In this document: positions 37,885-48,430 of the stretch, piece by piece
Numbering within the stretch: the first letter of the stretch is position 1
How the letters are laid out: every line of letters starts with the position of its first letter
DNA from: Hevea brasiliensis
Taxonomy: Eukaryota; Streptophyta; Magnoliopsida; Malpighiales; Euphorbiaceae
Length of the DNA stretch: 64,000 nucleotides
NCBI RefSeq assembly: GCF_030052815.1
Contig: NC_079499.1
Coordinates: 85,227,183-85,291,182, forward strand
Reading direction: 5' to 3'
The notes under the pieces: generated by a model
The model's input: the letters and a program-made list of their open reading frames with translations, nothing else
Database searches by the model: none
Told to the model about the DNA's origin: nothing
Made by a program: the position numbers and the translations under genes

Positions 37885-38325
37885 TTGGCAATCACCAAAG
37901 GGAGGATTTGGGGCTTATAAGCTCACCTAAAGGAAAAACCCAAAAGTTTATTGGTTGGCAATCACCAAAGGGAGGATTTGGGGTTGCTATTGGTGGAGCT
38001 TAGTGGTGCTTATGGTGGACAAGCTAGAGGAGCTCCAATTGGTACTATAGAGAGTACCAAAGGGAGTAAGAAGTCTGATTCTGCACCCCTTAAGGTTAGA
38101 TCTCTTAAAACCCTTTTTAGGTTAGGGTTTAATTTGGTTAATTCTTAAACAATAATCTTTGATGTCAAGTGAATATCTAATGCATGCTAAAAAGTGTGTT
38201 TTGGCATGCCTTTGGGCGTTAAAGGTTGGTTAGGACCATAATGCACTTGGTATGTTTGCATGAAACCCTAGAAAAAATTTTTAAAATCCAACCTCTAAAA
38301 CCCTAATCCACGCTTCCCGCTGCCT
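37885..38325. other. Filler sequence replacing most of RT in element F
   Basis: About 440 bp with no likeness to the element lies between the end of RT and the start of the protease region. It contains a 29 bp direct repeat (37885-37913 and 37955-37983, starting TTGGCAATCACC). An open frame on the plus strand (37951-38148) has no recognisable product. The pattern suggests a deletion repaired with captured sequence. The right border is approximate. Confidence 0.65.
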
Positions 38326-38830
38326 TCACATTTTAGCTAGTGCAGCTATAATGAGATTAGAGGGCAACAACTGTCTCTCCCCTTGTATCACCACATCTGT
38401 ATGCTTAGGGAGGCCAAAAGTGACTATCTTCAATCTACAGTCAATCATTGTATAGTGCCTGGATAACTAATCCATGCCCAAAATAACATTATAATCCTTA
38501 AAGGGCATCTCGATCAAATCAGACAAAAATGTATGGCCTTGAATCACTAATGGATAATCCCAATATAGTCTATTCACTTTCACCTCCTGTCCTAATGGGC
38601 TAGTCACTAACACATCATAATCCATTCTCACACAAGGAATAGCAGTATAACAAACAACTCTAGCACTAATATAGGAATGAGTAGAGCCGGGGTTAAATAA
38701 TACATATACATCTTGATCAAAGATAGAGAATGTACCAGCCACCACATTAGAAGTTTCTGCCTCCTCCCTCTGACGCATGGTATATACTCTGGCTGATGCA
38801 CCACTCTGCTCAGGCTGATTTATCGTACCT
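38326..38830 (-). pseudogene. Element F protease region
   Basis: The aspartic protease motif reads [12 protein letters not shown] near 38690, where B has [11 protein letters not shown], so the catalytic Asp is Asn (a G-to-A change). Downstream are DVLVTSPLG, FLSDLIEMPF and VILGMD, followed by TAG where B has Trp. Toward higher coordinates it continues into gag through MRQREEAE. It is inactive as read. Confidence 0.8.
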
Positions 38831-39952
38831 TGACTAACGATAGTACTGCCTCAGCCTCTACCTCTACCTTTGCTAGCAGAATGTGAAATTCCTGGGGCAG
38901 AACCTTGAACTGACTCCTCTGTAATGGTGTATGGCATAGGTCTGTGTGTCGTAGTGTAATCCCTGGTTATATGTCTAGTTCCTCCGTAGTTATAGTAAGC
39001 TCCTATGGCCTTATAACATACTCTCCCATGCACTTTACCATAGGTCTCACATGTGCGAACAGATGATGATCCTTTGGACATCTACTGACTAGGTCCGGTT
39101 GGCCTTTGTACTGATGATCTACCTCTGCCAAATCTACGGGTACTAGGTCCCCCAAAATTCTTCCTCTTCCCTAAACCACTGCTTATACTCTGAATAGTTG
39201 TCTTCACATTCTTTTCTTTCTCTCTCACTCTTTTTTTCGTTATCACCTCAAGTTCTACTCTCTCTAGCTCGAGAGCCTGTGAAATCAGATCTAAGAAATT
39301 TGTATACCGGAAGCCCACCGCTTGCATCCTAATACTTGGTCTCAAACCTATCTCAAACCTCTTACACCTGTCTCTACTGGTAATAAGTAGTCCTCTTATA
39401 TAGTGGCTCAATCAGGAGAACTCTCTTTCATACTCTGTTACTGTCTTATCCCCCTATTTCAAACTCAGGAATTCCTGGAGCTTCATATGAACATAAGTGT
39501 CAGGGACATACTTTTGCTTGAACTCCCTAAGAAAATCACCCCACGTTAGAATAGGAACCTCCATCAGACTGTTTGGGATAGCTTTCGACCACTCAGGCAT
39601 CCCCTTGAAGCAATGATACTGCATATTCAAATTTTAAGGCATTTGTACACTACAGCTTCTTGAAAACTTTATCCATCCTTTTCTAACAACTGTTTTGCCT
39701 CTAGTTGTTCTACTGAGCCATTAAATTCAGTAGCTCCATATTTCATTAACTTCTCATACTGACTCTGCGGGGGTTGTGCTTGTATATTGCCAGCCATTTG
39801 CTGAAAAAATACAGCATCTGTTGGGCAAATTGAGCAGAAAACTACATTGGAGGGGCTTGTGCAGCTAGTCCTTCTGCACCCTGAGGGGCTGGGGCCTTTC
39901 CTTGGACTTCAGCTGCTACTGACTATTCAGCAGTGTTATCCCCCTCTTCCAT
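38831..39952 (-). pseudogene. Element F gag, decayed
   Basis: It starts ATG at 39952 (MEEGDNTAE then a stop). Gag core sequence is visible at 39082-39700, and a zinc-knuckle region at 38851-39081 reads YYNYGGTRHITRDY, with three Cys positions now Tyr. Stops at 39082 (TAG after PSQ) and 38851 (TGA in a Gly-Arg repeat) lie in frame and look like transitions. It is closely related to E gag. Confidence 0.8.
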
Positions 39953-40110
39953 GTTAACACACAAAGATTTCTACCTCCTTGAATATCCAACTTAAGAAAA
40001 TCTACTCGTAAGTACATTTTCATAATGTAAATGTACTATATGTATCAATCTATAACATTTAAGCAGTTATACTTATCAAGAAATATTTTTAGTTTGTAAT
40101 TCAAAACTTA

Positions 40111-40124
40111 CTCTGATATCACCA
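40111..40124 (-). other. Degraded primer-binding site of element F
   Basis: On the minus strand TGGTGATATCAGAG lies five bases after the LTR end; it resembles TGGTATCAGAG with two extra bases. It is probably a mutated initiator-Met tRNA site. Confidence 0.6.
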
Positions 40125-40129
40125 AAACA

Positions 40130-41560
40130 TGTCACACCTTACCCTTACATAAGATATGACATGATCTCATAATATGATTAATGAATTACCGAAACACCCT
40201 CTACCGATAATCCATTAAACATATTACAAGGGATTTTAACAATTCCAAATTCAATTTCAAATGAAAATTATCGATGAAAGGTTTAGTAATGGTCCAATGG
40301 TTTAAGAAAATATCATGAAAATTAATTAAGAAAGAAATAAATGTTTTCAAAACTTAAAGAATTTTAATAAAATTTCGGCACGGTGATGGCTAAAAATTCA
40401 ACTACCCAAAATTTTAAACCTATTAAATAAAACCTGTAGCAATATACGTATATCACCAATCCATCAAATCATCATTTCCTCAAATGCTTTTCTTTATTCA
40501 CAATGAAAAGAAACACATTCTTACAATTTACATTCATTTGATTTCAATAAAATAATATTACATCATTTTTGTATAACTACATATAGTCCCTATTTACATC
40601 AGAATAAAATTAAAAAGGGTAACCTAGAAGTATACTCCGCTTGACAAAAAGAATACAGTTTTTACTATGCTCACCTTGCTATCTTTTCTTTTCCTCTATC
40701 TGTGACAGCATAAAAACTATCGCTGAGTATAAATACTCAGTGGTGCACAACCAATAATTTAGAAAACTATATAAAACATAAGATGTTTGAACCATAACAA
40801 AGTATTTATTATGTTCCATTCCATGAAACATGAAAACCACATTAATATTCTCAATCATCAACAAATCATTTATTTTCAACAACATATTGATTATAACATT
40901 TAAAATCATCAGTGCTACCAATATCTCACAATTTAATAATGACATAAAATTTCCGATCAATGTCGTGTTGTACACCACGACAAAGCTATCTCAAGCCCAT
41001 TAGCCGTTACTAATGAGGGAAGTAAAGCTAGCTAGCAAATATGAGTGCACCCATCTGATCTCAACCTCAACTGGTAAGCTAGAGAGGAAAGGTAACATAA
41101 TCAATCTCAACCCCACTAGCCGTAACTAATAAGGGAAACAATTAAAGTCTGTCATGCCAACTGTAGTTTTAAAACAATTCTAAAACAATTTTCATTCAAA
41201 CAATAGACATTTCAATTCATCCTATGCGATTGGGAGCACATCAATTCCACAAACACTTCTAAATCACATACATCCAGCTATCCCCTTGCTACAATAAAAT
41301 CAATGGCCAATTGTCCGCCTTTTCAACATAATTACAATTTCTTTTCAACATTAAAAATATTCTCAAAACAATATAAACTATTCTCAAATACAAAGAAAAT
41401 TCACATTTAAAAATTAAAACACAAGAAAACTAGAGTTCTGCACAAACCTTATTTTAGTCTCCTTTCTTTAACTTAATTCTCCCTTTACTTTCAAGACCTC
41501 TTCTCCACTGAAATACACAATTTCAAAAGTTTTAATACTTATTCTAACTTCCACTAATAG
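40130..41560 (-). repeat. 5' LTR of element F, inner segment
   Basis: It begins TGTCACACCTTACCC on the plus strand and follows the 3' LTR (32147 onward) closely for 1431 bp, including the hairpin CTGAGTA (40723-40729) / TACTCAG (40734-40740). It stops at AATAG (41556-41560), where element E begins. The 3' LTR continues AATAGCTAACC at the same place. Confidence 0.9.
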
Positions 41561-44500
41561 TGTAACACCCCTATTTGTATAGCCTGGTATATTTCACTAT
41601 TCCGGTGACCGGTGTCGGTCCAGACAATTAAGGGGATTAGAACCATACTTAAGACAACTAGATAAGACCTAAACATAAATAATTAGTAATTGTCAATTAG
41701 TTAAGTATAAATAAGAAAAACAGAACATAAGAAGTTAAATGACCCGAGAGTCACAGCGATGGGTGACTTTCTTGGGAAGGATTACGAAGTCGATTTAAAC
41801 TCAAATTTCGAACCATAAAATATGACGCTGCGGTCCTTAGGACTATTGCAAACACAATGGAAAAGAGAAAATAACGAAAAGAATTGTTAAGCCAATCAAA
41901 TAATTAGGTCAGGGATCCAGAAGAAATATTGAATTATTTACAAACCGGGTTGAACCGGCAAGGGGCAATTTGGTTAATTGACCCCGAGACCTGACTCCTG
42001 ACCTAACTGTCAAATAAAATCGGAGAAAAGAAAATTTCAAAATTCAAAATTAAATTAAAGAACTAAAGGAAAAATAAATAGAAAAAAAAGAAAAGAAAAA
42101 GGAAAAGTGAAAGGTGATAACATCATGCATGACATCATGCATGATGCAATAAAGACTAATTAAAAAAATAAATTTTGGATAATTATTGGTCTTCCATAAG
42201 GATAAAAATCATAAAAGAAAAAAAAAACAACAAAAAGTGTCTTCTTCTCAAGTTGCTGTGGGCCTTCCCTCTCACCTCTCCCACTCCAAAAACCTCCATT
42301 AAAGCTCTTTTGTGAGCTTGAAGAAAGTCAAATCCCACCATAAAAAAGTTATCTACCGTAGATAAAACTTGTTTGGGCAACTAGAAAACAAGGTCCAAGA
42401 AGAAAGAAAGAAAAAAAGAAGAGGTTTGAAGAGGAAAAATTTTCTACATTCAAGGTTAGTAATTCAACTTCAAACTTTTAGTTTAATCTTTGTGATTTTA
42501 GCTTAAGGAACTTAGAAATGAACATAAAATGAAATGAAAACATCCTTGTAGGACTATATGTAAATTTCGGCCAGCTAGGGTTTGTGATGATAATGTATGA
42601 ATTTAATTGAATTAATAGTGTAGGTAAGCTTGTATGAGTGTGGAAGTGATGTTGGTATGCTTTGAATTAGTTAAATGTAATAAAAATGTTAATTAGGGTT
42701 TGGCACCTAGGGTTTTGGGAGGAAAAATGTGAGAATTTGTTAAATGATGTGTTTGACCTTATTGGAGTTGAGAAATGGTCATTTGTGACTAATTGAGGTA
42801 TGTTCGAAGTGTTAGAATTAAGTTTAAATTCGGAGTGATTAGGGTCATGTTGCAGGCAGCAAGACCAAGGTCACTTTTAGGGATCAAAACTGAAAATTTA
42901 CAAGCCTAATTGGTGTGATGCCAATTGGGAATGAAACTAGACACAAAATGACACATTTTTCATTTAGGAATCATGCCCAAAAAGTGACTATAGCATAGTG
43001 AACAAATTGGCCAAATCTGGAAGTGAGTGTTCTGCCTTGTACAAAATTACCAAATGAACAGTCTGTTCATTTGGCCATAACTTGGGATAGGTAGGTCTAA
43101 ATGACTTGAAATTTTACCAGAAGAAAGCTGAGAAATAAACCTAAAACTTTCATGAAGAACGCAAACCCAAGTTTTGCCCTTAATCAAGTCATTTAGCCAC
43201 CCAAAGTTGGTGACTTAAAACTGTCAGAACTAGTTTTGGTGCCCAGAAAATCTTGGTTAGACCAATCTGGCAGCCATGATTCAAATGGCTATAACTTGAG
43301 TTACAAAACTCCAATTGGAGTAATTCAAAAAGGAGAATAAAGTTAAGACAATAAGAAACAATTTCTATGAAGAAAACTTAGCCAAATTTTGACAGCAATA
43401 TGACCAATAGAATAGTGGAAAATAGGACACTAAAACTGAAAATTTGCAATTTTGCCTAAAGGACTTAAAATTTGAGAAAACAACTAAAACCAACAAGTTA
43501 GGTAACTAAAATGTGGTATGTGAGTGAAATTAGAATTCTCATACCTATTAAGCCTTAGAAAGTCAACAAATTGACTTGAATAGTATAGTGAATAGTAACC
43601 CTGAAATACAAATTTTAAAGAACGCCAAGTTTAGCGTATTAAAGCTAGGTAAAAGTAAATTTGAAATTATTTTTGGATTTATGATAAGTTATGATATTGA
43701 AACACTGTGAAATTGTGTGTTTCAGTGGAAAAGAATACAGGAAAGAACCAGAGGGATAGAGTCAAGGCCAAGAGGTGACTCGTATAAGGTTTGTGCACAA
43801 CATCAATATTCTTTAAAATTCATTTACAAGATGCATGTAATGAATTACTTATATTGCAAAATGTGTATTATGCTTTTGACTTAAATTGTTGAAAGTTTAT
43901 TTGTTTGTGTTTGAAATGACAATAAATATTTAGTAAATTGTTAAGACAGTTTTGAAACCACAGTGTCATGACCACATATTTGAATACCTCACTAGCATGA
44001 CTAGTGGGGGAAATCAGTTTCGAATTTTTATTCCTTCTCTAGCTGAAGTGTTGAGGTGTGTGCAGTAAAAGGAGAAAAAGAATGGGTTCCCATATATTTG
44101 AGCTAGCTAGCCTTGTGTTATGACTTCTTCTTAGCCTCTGGCTATTGAGATTATATTTGTTTCGAATGGCATGATATAACTGTGTGTTTTTATGAAATTT
44201 ATTTTAAGACTTTCGAAATGAAATTGTTTGGATTAAATGCATATAAATCATGTTTTGTATTTATTTCTCATGTTCATTTCAATTTTTGAATAATTATGTT
44301 TTAAATTTTGCATAAAGATTATTTTAGTATATTGTGCACCACTGAGTCCTAGTACTCAGCGATGACTGTTATTACTGTCGCAGATATAGAGACTAGAGGA
44401 GCAGCAAAGTGAGCTACTGAGGATTGAGGAGCTACCTACTTTGAAGTTTATCGGGTATATTTTATACCTTAATTGTAAAAATCATTTTGATGTATGTAAT

Positions 44501-45060
44501 GTATGTAAATGTAGGAAATAGTCATGAGCAGTTGTATAAAACTTGTAATAAATTTTAGTTTGGATTTTTCTTAATGTAAATTTTTGTAATGATGTATATA
44601 AATTGTTTTATCTTTAATGAAATATGAATGGAAGTATCTTGCTTTAATTTGAATGAAATTGATTAATAGTATTTTGATGATTGTTGAATTTTGGAAATTG
44701 AGAAATGGTGTTGAAACTTGTTGGGATGGTTGTGGAATTGATGAAGTTGTTGAGATGAATCTTTGGAAGTGCTTTTGACAGGTATTTGAAGAACTGTTTT
44801 CTCAAAATACAGACGGTACTCTGTCGAAATTTTTATAAAATTTGCAAAAAAATAAAATGGGATAAAAATCTTAACTAGTTTTCAAACTCTAATTAAATGT
44901 TTTGATACCTATTAGAAAATGCTCACCACTTATAAAAGTAAGAAAATTATTTTAAAATCCCTTGTAGGGTACTTAATGAGTTATCGGTTGGTGAAGTTCA
45001 GTAGTTCATTAGGTATTCTACGGGATCATGTTATGCCTTACAGAGGGGTAAGGTGTGACA
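41561..45060 (+). repeat. 5' LTR of element E
   Basis: The LTR is 3500 bp, from TGTAACACCCCTATTTG to GGGGTAAGGTGTGACA. It contains a hairpin CTGAGT (44342-44347) / ACTCAG (44354-44359) at the position equivalent to the other LTR hairpins. It has no coding content. Confidence 0.92.
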
Positions 45061-45068
45061 TGTTTTAG

Positions 45069-45080
45069 TGGTATCAGAGC
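45069..45080 (+). other. Primer-binding site of element E
   Basis: TGGTATCAGAGC lies eight bases after the LTR end, the same initiator-Met tRNA complement as in A and B. Confidence 0.9.
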
Positions 45081-45165
45081 AAATTTTTAAAGTATGTTTT
45101 AACTTGTGAATTTGTGTCTTTTCTTTGCTAAGTACAACTGCTCAATGTCCTTATTTGTTACATAT

Positions 45166-45316
45166 TGTAACACCCTAGGCAAATCCCACATCGACAAAAC
45201 ATGGGAGAGATGCTGGGTTTATAAGTTGATGGTTCGTAACCCCTATTGACGCGTTTTAAAACCGTGAGGGCTTCAGTCTAGAGCGGACAATATCACTAGT
45301 GGGCCGGGCCATTACA
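45166..45316 (+). mobile_element. TRIM-like solo LTR (151 bp) in the leader of E
   Basis: The insertion begins TGTAACACCCTAGGCAAATC and ends GGGCCGGGCCATTACA. CATAT lies on both sides (45161-45165 and 45317-45321), a perfect 5 bp target duplication. The internal phrases CCCACATCGACAAAAC, GCGTTTTAAAACCGTGAGGG and AGAGCGGACAATATCACT are of the kind found in widespread short plant LTRs (TRIM elements). It has no coding content. I cannot name the family with certainty. Confidence 0.85.
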
Positions 45317-45404
45317 CATATAGTGCATTACATCATAAATATGAACTAAAGGAGGGAAATCTCCTTGTGTTATTTGTTCAGGAGATATTCTACTTCAGAT
45401 TGAT

Positions 45405-46675
45405 ATGAAAGAAGGGGATCGCTCAGTTGAGCAATCTGTTGAAGCTGAGGCACAAGAGGAAGCCCCAGCTCTATAGAATGTTAGTGGGTCAACGGCACCA
45501 GCCCCACAAATACCGCAGTTTCCTGCACAGTTCACACAGCAGATGGCAGCAATGTTTCAACAAATGGCTGGGGGTATGCCTGCTCAAGCTCCACCCCAGA
45601 CTACTGTGGTACAACCTCAAGCTCCAGTCAGACAGTATGATAAGCTGTTGAAGTATGGGGCTATGGAATTTAAGGGTACAGTAGACCCTTTAAAGGTAGA
45701 GCAGTGGCTAGAGAGGATGGATCGAGTGTTCAAGAAGCTGTACTGCCCAGATGAGTTGAAATTTGAATACTCTGTGTCACTAATGTAAGGGGATGCGTAT
45801 GATTGGTGGAAGACCATCCCCCACAGCTTGGCTGAAACACCAGTACTAACCTGGGATGACTTCATTAGAGAGTTTAGACAGAAATACGTCCCAGATGCAT
45901 ATGTGGATCAGAAACTACAAGAATTTTTGAGTCTGAAACAAGGCAATAGATTAGTGGCAGAATATGAGAGGGAGTTCTCCCGCCTAAGCCACTATGCTGG
46001 GAGTCTCCTTTCTACCAGCAAGGAAAGGTGCAAGAGATTTGAGACGGGTTTGAAGCCCAGCCTTCGGATGTAAGTAGTGGGATTCAGACACAGTAATTTT
46101 TTAGAGCTCATTTCTCAAGCACTTGAGTTAAAAAGAATTGAATCAGAAGTGACCCCAACAAAAAAAAAAAAATCGGAAAAAGTTGAAAAATTAGAGAAAG
46201 ATAAGGGGGAAAAGTCAGTAGAGCCAAGTTCTGGTGGTACTTCTGGGAAGCAGAAGAAATTTGGTGGACCTAGCAGTGGTCGAGGTGGAAGGTTTGGAAG
46301 GGGCAGATTCTCTGGACAGAAACCCCTTAGGTCTAGTCAGCAGTCGAGCAGGGGTTCACAACCTCCCTACCACTGTGAGACTTGTGGCTAGATTCATGGG
46401 AGAGAATGCTATTGGGCAACAGGAGCCTACTTTAACTATGGAGGCAAGGGCCATCTTGCTAAAGATTGCACTAGTGCTCCTAGATTCGGTCTAGCTCCTA
46501 CTACTGCTGAAGGATCTATTAAGAGTCCTGCTCCCAGAGGTTCACAACCAGTTGGCAGAGGAAGAGGCAGAGGTAGAGGCCATGCTTCTGGCAGTCAAGG
46601 TACTGTTAGTCAGTCAGCACAAGGGAGTGCTCCAGCTAGAGTCTACACTATGAGATAACGAGAAGAAGTTGAAAC
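45405..46675 (+). pseudogene. Element E gag, one frame with five stops
   Basis: It starts ATG at 45405 (MKEGDRSVEQS) and stays in one frame to the G insertion, without any frameshift. Stops are at 45474 (TAG), 45786 (TAA), 46071 (TAA), 46389 (TAG) and 46656 (TAA). F has Gln at the third (RMQAVGF) and the fifth (MRQREE), so single C-to-T changes explain these two, and the others fit the same pattern. The core has DAYDWWKTI, FRQKYVPDAYVDQK and AEYEREFSRLS. The knuckle reads YFNYGGKGHLAKDC, with two Cys changed to Tyr. The 3' end is cut by G. Confidence 0.9.
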
Positions 46676-47599
46676 TGTGACACCCCTTACCCGTGTACAG
46701 TATGCCCGAGTAAGTAATGCCACACGGTGTACTGGCACATTCTAATATACCTTAATTAATTTATACCATGCTTGTGAATATAATTTATGAAATATAATTT
46801 ATTTTAGCCATTTATCAAAAGTATTATTTATTTGAGGTTTCGAAAATTTTAAAGAAAATCCGGCGGAGTACCGGCTAAAAATGGAGAAAACAGTTCTTTG
46901 GAACCTGCTAAAAACACTTCCAAATAATTTCCAAACAATCCCAACTTCAATTCATCAACAGAATCTCAATATCAAAATCTCAACATTTTTTTCAATTTCA
47001 GTTCTCAATCATCATTTCTCAGGGTTCTCATATATAAACAACAATTAAATACTCAAATTACTTCCATACATAACCATAAATCTTTATTATTTACATGAAC
47101 CTCAAAATACATTACATAAATCCAAATACATATGAGAAAATAAAAATTTAGTTACAAAATAACAAAATGACACCTAGTGCCCTACCAATGCACTGCAGGT
47201 AGTGAGGTGACACGGACACTGTGCAGAGCTGCAGGATGAACTCACCCAGTCTGCGGTCTACTAGGCTCACGATCTGTATCTCCAATACCTACGCGTGGCA
47301 AAAGCAACGCGCTAAGCAATAATGCTTAGTGGTGCAATAATATAATAAAAGAAAATAGCTGAAAGTAAGTATGTATAGAATGTGTATGATTTCTTTATTT
47401 GGTATTGGTATATCTATTATTTCATTAACTTTGCCCACTTTTATTCATTTGGTTGCCCAAGTAACCTACACTAGACGACTGGACTGGATAAACGGGTAAC
47501 CGCACTGGTATCGACATTACCTCGCCGTCACACCATCGTCACATATGCATCTCCGGTGTGCAGCGGCTAACAAGTCAGAATAATATCGTGCACAAGGCC
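46676..47599 (-). mobile_element. LTR G: B-type Tekay LTR, end fragment
   Basis: It begins TGTGACACCCCTTACCCG on the plus strand and matches the complement of the last 0.95 kb of the B LTRs closely, including the hairpin at 47312-47329. It breaks off after CACAAGGCC at 47599, where H begins. The target site on the left is GAAAC (46671-46675); the other copy is outside the window. It could be a solo LTR or part of a full element. Confidence 0.88.
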
Positions 47600-47659
47600 T
47601 CGCAGAATGGGATTTTGCGGTCGCCCGGACGATCACTCACCGAAGTGGGAAAGAGTGAG

Positions 47660-47668
47660 GAGTCGCCA
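47660..47668 (-). other. tRNA-Arg-primer-like motif near LTR end of H
   Basis: On the minus strand this is TGGCGACTC, the core of the Arg-tRNA primer site used by Ogre-type elements, but it lies inside or at the end of the 3' LTR and not after a 5' LTR. A related GGGCGACCGC follows. It may be LTR sequence by chance or a sign of an unusual terminus. Confidence 0.4.
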
Positions 47669-47964
47669 CCTTAGTTTTGAGGGAAACTAAAGAAAACCAT
47701 TTGAGAAGTTAAATTAAAAATGAAACCACTTCAAAACAGAGATTCTAAGTTCGGGGTCCGTAAACGGGTGGGGAAGGTGTTAGGCACCCCACCTCGTCCC
47801 TTAATAAGGGTAAGTAGATTTAATTCTGCGTCCTTTACAAATTAGTTAGAAGGGCTTAAGCGGCAATGTTAATCCTTTTGGTAGAAGGAATGTTTGATTT
47901 TTCACTAAATTTGGATCACCCAGATACATAAGTAAATGAGACAACCTTAGTGAACGGGTGTGAG

Positions 47965-48430
47965 AATCGGGTAAGAACTCTCCTCCGATCATATTTAAGA
48001 TGTTCATTAAAATTTTGAGGTTAGACCGGATAAGAACCCTCCTCCGGTCTCTTTTAAGTTATTTATTTAAAGTTTTGAGGATGAGACCGGATAAGAACTC
48101 TCCTCCGATCTCTTTCAGATGTTTATTAAAATTTGAGGTGGAGACCGGATAAGAACTCTCCTCCGATCCTTATTTAATGTTTATTAAAATTTTGAAGGGA
48201 GACCGGATAAGAATCCTCCTCCGATCTCTTTTAAGTTATTTATTAAAATTTTGAGAGGAAACCGGATAAGAACCCTCCTCCGATCTCTTTCAGATGTTTA
48301 TTAAAATTTGAGGTGGAGACCGGATAAGAACTCTCCTCCGATCTCCTTTTTATAGTTATTAGAATTTTAAGTTGAGACCGGATAAGAACTCTCCTCCGAT
48401 CTCTTTTAAGTTAACAGGAGCCTGAAAAAG
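47965..48430. repeat. Tandem array in H LTR, 58-61 bp unit, 8 copies
   Basis: The phrase GACCGGATAAGAACTCTCC and its variants recur with TAAGAA at 47972, 48031, 48092, 48150, 48208, 48267, 48325 and 48383. Units differ by point changes and lengths of 58-61. It has no coding function that I can see. Confidence 0.9.

Larger units (their letters stand above)
32147..41560 (-). mobile_element. Element F: Tekay-type chromovirus, 5' LTR cut by element E
   Basis: This minus-strand element has its 3' LTR at 32147-35715 and the inner part of its 5' LTR at 40130-41560. Chromodomain, integrase, RNase H, protease and gag lie between. The rest of the 5' LTR should follow element E outside the window, so its target duplication (GTTGG at 32142-32146 on this side) cannot be tested. 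It is a different subfamily from A and B: the LTR starts TATAACGTCCC, a mutated TGTAACG, and there is no intron-like insert in integrase. Most of RT is missing and replaced by unrelated sequence. Gag and protease carry stops and active-site changes. Confidence 0.9.
41561..46675 (+). mobile_element. Element E: Tekay-type chromovirus, 5' part
   Basis: This plus-strand element has a 5' LTR (41561-45060), a primer site, a leader with a TRIM-like insertion, and gag. It is cut at 46675 by LTR G; its pol and 3' LTR must lie beyond the window. It is inserted in the 5' LTR of F. Its gag resembles F more than A or B, so E and F are subfamily relatives. Confidence 0.9.

Noticed and set aside
37951..38148. 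Possible small host gene in the filler of F
   Set aside because: A frame of 65 codons, partly made by the 29 bp repeat, without known likeness; kept only as a possible captured fragment.
38240..38320. AAACCCTA-type pieces that recall plant telomere repeats
   Set aside because: Only isolated copies, not a tandem run; such pieces are common in plant DNA.
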